Below, piece by piece: positions 58,701 through 64,000 of a DNA stretch of 64,000 nt (the stretch's first letter is position 1; each line of letters starts with the position of its first letter). The position numbers were made by a program, and so were the translations under genes. The DNA is from Klebsormidium nitens (taxonomy: Eukaryota; Streptophyta; Klebsormidiophyceae; Klebsormidiales; Klebsormidiaceae), in contig DF237092.1 of NCBI GenBank assembly GCA_000708835.1, positions 23,365-87,364 of the forward strand, written 5' to 3'. The notes beneath the pieces were generated by a model, which made no database searches, was not told the DNA's origin, and was given only the letters and a program-made list of their open reading frames with translations.

Positions 58701-59546
58701 AGACAGGGTTAACTGAGGCCGAAATCAGATTTTGTGTTTGCCCGTCCGAAATGAAAATCGTCCGAAATCAGGCGCACCAGTCTTACAATCAGTTCTTACA
58801 GAGCGAAGCAACTTTGATCCTGTTCCGTAGGTTAGCAGAGCGGCGGCGCTCACGCAACGCCTGTATATGGCTCCTCCACGGTGGTGATCCCAGCCTCAGA
58901 ACTCAAACAACCAGTACCCTCCGATCTATATCTCGTTACATGAACTACACTCAAACCCTCGCTCCAGGTTAACTGAACGATGCTGCTCATGCAACGCCTA
59001 TACGTGGCTCCTGCAGAGCGGTCCAGACATTTAATCTTTCGTTGGACCTCAGTTTTACCCTACAAACACTGCTTCTTTGCCGTATCTAAATCCATTGCTA
59101 TACCTTCTGTGTTCTGTTTACCATGCTGAAAGTCTCGTTTATCTATCCAGGTTAGCTGACGACCCCGCTCGCGCAACGCCTGGATGTGGCTCCTGCACAG
59201 CGCCCCCCCTCGGCTTTGGAACCCGTTCAACCAGTTACCTTCCAAGCCCTATCTCATAACATAAACCATGCTGAACTATTTTGGTTATCTATCCAGGTTA
59301 GCTGAACGACGCCGGTCACGCAACGCCTGGATGTGGCTCCTGCACAGCGGCCCCCCCGGTCTCGGCCTTTCGGTGCGCGGGCGGGGGCCTCTCGTCGTTC
59401 CGTACCAGGCGCTAATGGCCCAAGGGGGCGCCCCGCCAACCGTTTCCCTCCACGTGGCAGACGTTGATAAGGTCGACCCCGTGCTGTTCGCGACGGCCGA
59501 GGACGGGTCGGTGTGGGAGTACCAACCAAAGTTCAGCCTGCCCAAG
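55749..59546 (+). CDS. Secreted or membrane-associated beta-propeller-like protein, 3' end unresolved
   Basis: Exons 55749-56108, 57035-57891, 59297-59546 join in phase (at least 489 aa). Exon 1 has a signal peptide (FLSALLFLLLVAPPSLLVCS). Exons 2-3 show repeated propeller-blade strands: SLWVAGPSGSVYERFWNG, TVIATSENGHVYHMYQN, TVFFTTRDGRLAEL, FVLVVSSAGDLYELELRP, GVSVFLPTADGRLAERRR and PVLFATAEDGSVWEYQPKF. Two blades share the module DGRLAE...W.W...G, which supports the exon 2/3 junction. The pattern recalls a plant family of uncharacterised extracytoplasmic WD-like proteins; I cannot name a function. Between blades, residues about 215-290 form a Lys/Glu linker with five QLER(D/E) repeats. A donor follows 59546 (AAG|GTAAGG), so further exons are expected but none was recognised up to 64 kb. 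The upstream in-frame ORF portion before 55749 would mask the signal peptide. Confidence 0.72.
57340..57530 (+). repeat. Coding minisatellite in the propeller gene
   Basis: GGGGCCAACTAGAGCGGGA recurs five times at spacings of about 29, 43, 45 and 43 bp, encoding GGQLER(D/E) units in a charged linker. Confidence 0.8.
58450..59215 (+). repeat. Array of four ghost copies of the 5' edge of propeller exon 3
   Basis: The true edge is CAG|GTTAGCTGAACGACGCCGG...TGGATGTGGCTCCTGCAC at 59297. Copies begin near 58456 (CAG|GTTAAATGAACGG), 58830 (TAG|GTTAGCAGAGCGG), 58965 (CAG|GTTAACTGAACG) and 59152 (CAG|GTTAGCTGACG). All keep AG|GTTA and the downstream ATGTGGCTCCT block in recognisable form. The MITE at 58520-58783 lies between the first and second copies. 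Confidence 0.88.
58520..58783. mobile_element. TA-flanked MITE (mariner-like), about 264 bp, inside propeller intron 2
   Basis: Terminal repeats of about 45 bp start AGACTGGTGCGCCT and end AGGCGCACCAGTCT, with shared inner blocks TTTCGGACGATTTT and CGGACGGGCAAAC. TA flanks both sides (58518-58519 and 58784-58785). It has no ORF. The insertion splits the ghost-edge array, so it came after the array began. Confidence 0.78.
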
Positions 59547-62500
59547 GTAAGGCCCCTATTTTTTCAGCGCCTGTTCTCCTCATTCGACATGTTTTGCAAA
59601 AAGATGCGACTACTGTATAGTTTTGGTGGGAGCAGAGCGCATGGATGGGAGGTTCAGCCGGATCAGCTGTCAGGTGGGCAAAGTTACTCTGTCGCCTGGT
59701 ATGCCGTCTGTGACCTGTCATCACGAACCTGCCCAAAAGGATGAAAAGCCAACGCCTTTTCCATCAATTCATTCCCCTTGATTACTGAGCTCCGGAGCAA
59801 ATGTAAGAGCGGCTGTGACGTGTACCCGCTGCCAAATATGGCACGAGAAGTCCCTTTACGCTGAGGCCACTGCGTGTGTCGCTGAGACGAGATTGCGCCC
59901 CAGTCCTATAACCGACGTAGCTGCTTCTGCTGGCGACTGGCTTGTTCCAGCGGGAAGGAAGACAGGATCCGTCTGATTCTGATTAGGCAATACATTGCTG
60001 AGAGCTCGTGACCATTCCTTGAGTGGAGCCAAAGTGCTGCTTGACAGATTTTTGCCGCTGGTCCCACTCGCATCTCGTTCGCTTATTGCATCTGGAACGG
60101 GCTGGCTGTGAAGACAAGTGGCCTTAGAGGTCATGCGTCGGTTGGTGAACAGAAACCAGCGCTTGACATGCATTCGTGCTTCATCTGTGAACTTCGACCA
60201 GAAAGAAGCCCACATCTTTAAATCCTCGCTTGCAACATTGCCATAACCTTTGGACGGGGCCCAGAAACATTGAAAAATGAGGAGGGCTTGCCTTGCATTT
60301 ACATTGTCGATACTGCTTTCGCCTGTTTCGACGGGAGCGGCTGTGAAGCATGCGGTGCACTGCCTCATCTTAAGGCATGCAACTATTACCGACGCTGCCG
60401 ATATGGACTCTCTCATTAGGCAATCAACGTAAGCTGGTAGACTAAGCCACAGAAAAGCAAGATCTTGCGTTTGCTCCTGTTCACGATTGGGGCTGCTGCA
60501 CTTCTTGGAGTCCTATAGTTGTGTTGATCGACTTCAGGTAATGGGGTTGACCTCCTCTGTCTCGAGTGCGCCCCTTTCCGCGTAAGGGGCGGACGCAAGT
60601 GCCAGTCCATCACGAATTTGTTGGAAGTTTTGGGGAAACCAGTTGGCGATGACGAGAGGTACCGTGCGATTCCGCACAAGATTTTGCGGTTTCCTTTCTC
60701 TGAGGCCCTCCAGTCTCTTGGGCAGTACGGGTATACTGGCACGAGTAAAGCAAGGTCCTTGTGACCCCAAATAGCGCCTTTTGAAAAATAACGTGCAGCC
60801 TTAGTCAGAGAGCGTCTGCCGTTTGCACTTGCTCCTGCTTACCTTGCTTGCTTACCGTGCCACCTTAATCGACTTGCTCTCGCTTACCTGAGAGTCATGC
60901 TGACCTCTGTTGCTGCGCAAGAGCTGTGATCGACCAGCTCTGCAGTTCGAAGTTCTTCGCCAAATTGGCTGCCTTGCGGGGCCAAATTTATTGAATGCCC
61001 TTGTTTTGCACCTAAAGTTTTGAGGTCCAAGGGGTCGCTGCCTGATTACATCTCATTGGCTGAAACGTCAACAGCTTCGAGACTTACAGATTACGTTGCA
61101 AAGGCCAGTCGGAAACCAGGTTTGTCCATGCCTTGGCGCAATCTTATGTTGTATCAGTCTCGGCAGTGATATACGACACTGAAGGCCTGCTTCAAGAAGC
61201 AGTGACAAGATGCCAGTACTTTGGCCCGGATGGCAGCTTATGTCTTAAGGTCGCAGCTCATCTTTGTGTTTCAGCTTGTGATCGACTCTCAGCTTATGGT
61301 CGGGTTTCGACTTATGGCCGAGTCCCAACTTCAAGTTTCATATCAGCGCTTTCTGCGCTCAGTCTGCTCCACGTGTCCCCTGGGCAGCCAAACACCTTGA
61401 ACAACTCCTGCATATTTCCAAACTGATGCAAGAGCGAAGGGATCTACTGAAAGATCAAGCTGCCGGTTGGGGACTGCATGTAAAGGCTGGCTGTGATGGG
61501 ACCCTCGCAGAGGCCCTGCTTCAATCGATGATTGGCATCTTCATAGCAGAAGCCGGCCATTCTTTATGCCCAGGTGCTCTTGAAAACTAGGCGCTTTTGG
61601 TGGCACAGCGTCGTTGCTTTGCAAAAGCAATCGTTCTTCGTCTGCTTAGAATCGTTGTTCGTGGTTTAGCGCGTTTGTCAAATCTTCCCATTTTTTGGCT
61701 GGGGTCAAGTGGAATAAGGCGGGAGAGCCATTACATGACGAGATCGCGAAACTCGTCGAGCCTTTGTCTTGGTTACTTCGGTAACGAACAAGTCAGTCAT
61801 CGCTCTGTAATCAAGGTTGCCATGCAATATTGTAAGCAATGCGCCTCTTTGTTTCTATTGACTTTTCTATGTTCCAAAGATGTCGGTCTGGTTATGAAAA
61901 GCTATCAAAAACAAAGGCAACGACGGTCTACTCCCTGCGTGGTCTTTCGCAGGACGTTTTCATGGGAGAAAGCGGAGCCAGCCGACACTTTTTAAGTAAA
62001 CGAAAATTGCTATCCTGATCCAGTGTCTTATCTCGTGCGGCTTGGATTGTGTTTTCCCTAATCTTTATTTGCCTTCAAGCTTTTCCTTCTAAAAGCTGCT
62101 AGGAGCCACTCTAGAGGGTGGAAATCCTAAATGACCTTTGCCTTGTCGCTTGGACTTGTTCGGGGTTTTGTTGAGTATATGTAATGTTGGGCAGCTTGCT
62201 TTTGATGCATGGGCCCCCGCATGTGCACGAAGTGCCACAGATGATGTTTGCACAGCTGAAGCCAAAGCTTTTTCGTTCTGACATGATCAGTTTGTTTTCG
62301 TTGTGACATGGGCCCGAAAAATACAACTCCTGACGTGACCTGAAATCTTGTATGCAGCCAGACTTCAATCCATCAGTATGCACACGTTCTGCGAAGCACT
62401 TTGAGTAGATGCCTTTCCTTCCGGGAGTCACCCAGCCTTGATATATACCCTGCCAGTGTTGCTTATTACTTATATTGAAGCGTCACCTTATATTGTTCTG

Positions 62501-64000
62501 GTGGCCGTGATGGAAACTAGAGCGGTGCTGTTTCCGGGCCGCCAGCAATGAATGCCGCTCCTGATGTCAAGCTTGTTGAGGCTGCTGAAAGGTGGAGAGC
62601 GTGCGCTGAGGTCTTTTATATGTCCTGCTTCGAACACTTGCAGAGATAGATATGCAGACACGGATTTGGTTGAGTCTCTCCTCCGGCGTTCTCTAATTGA
62701 ATCGGTTGAGGCTTGTCGCTTGATCGACTATGTTGGTGCTACCTTGAGTTGATCACGCTCTTAGATTTGCGACTATTGCCTGGCTTCCTCGATAGGAGAC
62801 TCTTTAAGTAGGTATCTTCAGTTTAGGAGTCAAGTGTCTGGCTGGAGCGCCGGTCGGCCGTGATGGATCATGCTGATGCTCTGTTTCAGTGTGAGAGAAG
62901 TCCTCTGCAGAAGCCGGAGTAGGTACTTTTGAGTCCACTCATGCCTTACGGTTCAAAGCACGCCTGCTTTCCAGCGGGTATTGAAGGTTTGAAATCCTAA
63001 AGGCAGTTTGAATACATACATTTGGTTGACATCAACCGGGATGTTGCGTCCTCTCCGCCTCAAACTGATGGGTTGTCTCCTCGGTCCACGCAACGGATGA
63101 TTTCGATGCACCCCCGTTCGGACTGAAGTTCCTGAAGCGATTGCGGGTTTGAGATCTATTTTATTGTTGTGCTTAAGGTCTAAGTCAATCTCCTGTTTCT
63201 GGTTTTTACATAAAACGCAAACGTAGCAACGAAGTACATCCTGAAAAAAAGCCTGGCTAGAATGGCTTTGTTAACGAGGTCACGCACTCATAGATGTACC
63301 TTGGGTCCCAGAAGCCAGGAGCCCAAGAGTGGTTCGTTTTCACTTTGCTTTGCTCTTTCCATGTTAGCTTCCTCTTGTCGCCAAGACCTTTTAAGTATAT
63401 TGCGTGCAGAAGGACATACCATGTCGCTTCCTGGACGTCCTCTTGTCTTCGTTTTCCAGCTTGCTTCCTCTGCTTGTTATATCTCATGCCACTCTTGAAA
63501 CGAGAGGATCGTGTTCCAGCAGAGACACTTCTGGCACCTCCGTTTGCCAGTGGACAAGCGCGTCAACAGCAGAAAGGCATCGATTTAATAAGTGTTCATG
63601 GGTGTGTTATTTCCGATAACATAGCTACCTGACACGCTTGGAAAACCCTGGCTATGACGTTAAGAGAACTGTGGCATCGCTTCAAGACTCATCGAAAACC
63701 AGATCAGAAGCCGGATTTCTGCATCTACCAACCTCCGATTGAAATGTCGATCGATTGCAAGACGGCTCTCTGGTTGCTGAGTTACTTTCTACCGTTGTTT
63801 TTCGAAGCCGTCCGTTTGGATGACTGTGTTCGTTCTCCATCCCTAGTTGCTAAAAACACCGGCGTTGCCCGGACTCTTGCTCTTTTCTGGTCACCCCGCC
63901 CTAATATTTTCGCTGCGGTTGCTTTCGTGTGAGTCACTGTTGGCAAGACTCGATGCTGAAAGTGTCCTGAAAGTCTTCCACTCCTTCCTACTCCGTCATC
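59547..64000. other. Long stretch without a recognised gene
   Basis: May hold the remaining introns/exons or 3' UTR of the propeller gene. A possible ghost of the exon 3 end (CCTGCCCAAAAGG) lies at 59728, 190 bp after the real one. No domain-bearing ORF was found on the plus strand; short ORFs near 62.5 and 63.6 kb have nothing to support them. Confidence 0.4.
59856..60416 (-). CDS. Hypothetical 186-aa ORF
   Basis: An open frame from ATG 60416 to TGA, longer than most chance ORFs in the AT-richer spacer. It has a Cys-containing N-terminus (MRQCTACFTA), an aromatic helix (FQCFWAPSKGYGN, MWASFWSKFTDEARMHVKRW) and a Ser/Ala-rich tail. I recognise no family, signal or splice evidence. It may be chance or a lineage-specific gene. 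Confidence 0.28.
   Translation of the reverse strand: MRESISAASVIVACLKMRQCTACFTAAPVETGESSIDNVNARQALLIFQCFWAPSKGYGNVASEDLKMWASFWSKFTDEARMHVKRWFLFTNRRMTSKATCLHSQPVPDAISERDASGTSGKNLSSSTLAPLKEWSRALSNVLPNQNQTDPVFLPAGTSQSPAEAATSVIGLGRNLVSATHAVASA

Noticed and set aside
62552-62752. Short plus-strand ORF near 62.55 kb
   Set aside because: No domain, ends quickly in all plausible frames, surrounded by T-rich spacer.
1-64000. tRNA, rRNA, CRISPR, riboswitch or bacterial operon signals
   Set aside because: None seen by eye; direct repeats are exon-edge ghosts, not spaced CRISPR units, and gene structure is eukaryotic.

Overview
The window is nuclear DNA from a photosynthetic eukaryote, most likely a streptophyte (charophyte) green alga of the Klebsormidium type; that placement is inference. 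The clues are a BRUTUS-type hemerythrin/CHY/RING E3 ligase with plant architecture, a GEX1 nuclear-fusion protein, a double-AP2 transcription factor, a plastid DUF1995 protein and a CCDC15-like centriolar protein (an organism with flagellate cells). Genes are intron-rich, with GC-rich exons and AT-richer introns. I see no rRNA, tRNA, CRISPR or prokaryotic operon.

Layout: 1-932 (-) 5' part of a secreted CBM14 chitin-binding protein; 933-3312 spacer with two MITEs; 3313-14510 (+) BRUTUS-like E3 ligase, 13 exons, 1414 aa; 16229-21105 (-) PAPS-type sulfotransferase, 4 exons, 258 aa; 22385-23010 (-) decayed copy of the ORF found at 40.6 kb; 23957-24679 (-) tentative exons; 25085-30105 (-) GEX1, 6 exons, 598 aa; 31292-37032 (+) two-AP2-domain factor, 7 exons, about 844 aa; 38969-39248 MITE; 40596-41768 (+) intronless 390-aa orphan; 43355-47455 (-) CCDC15-like coiled-coil gene; 49960-50508 (+) intronless bacterial-style SRPBCC protein; 51519-55437 (-) plastid DUF1995 protein, 5 exons, 351 aa; 55749-59546+ (+) secreted beta-propeller-like protein, head to head with the DUF1995 gene; 59.6-64 kb nothing firm. 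Exon phases were chained by hand. The sulfotransferase, BRUTUS, GEX1 and DUF1995 models close without any phase conflict.

The most unusual thing is not a gene. In at least seven multi-exon genes, introns contain degenerate tandem copies of the edge of the adjoining exon together with its splice site ('ghost exon edges'). A unit is about 40-90 bp of exon plus flanking intron, and most repeat at about 110-180 bp, often 142-157 bp. The sulfotransferase exon 3 has six ghosts of its 5' edge in the upstream intron and about four ghosts of its 3' edge in the downstream intron. Ghosts usually keep the AG or GT/GC dinucleotide while the reading frame decays. This looks like a local process that lengthens introns by copying exon/intron junctions in nucleosome-sized steps.
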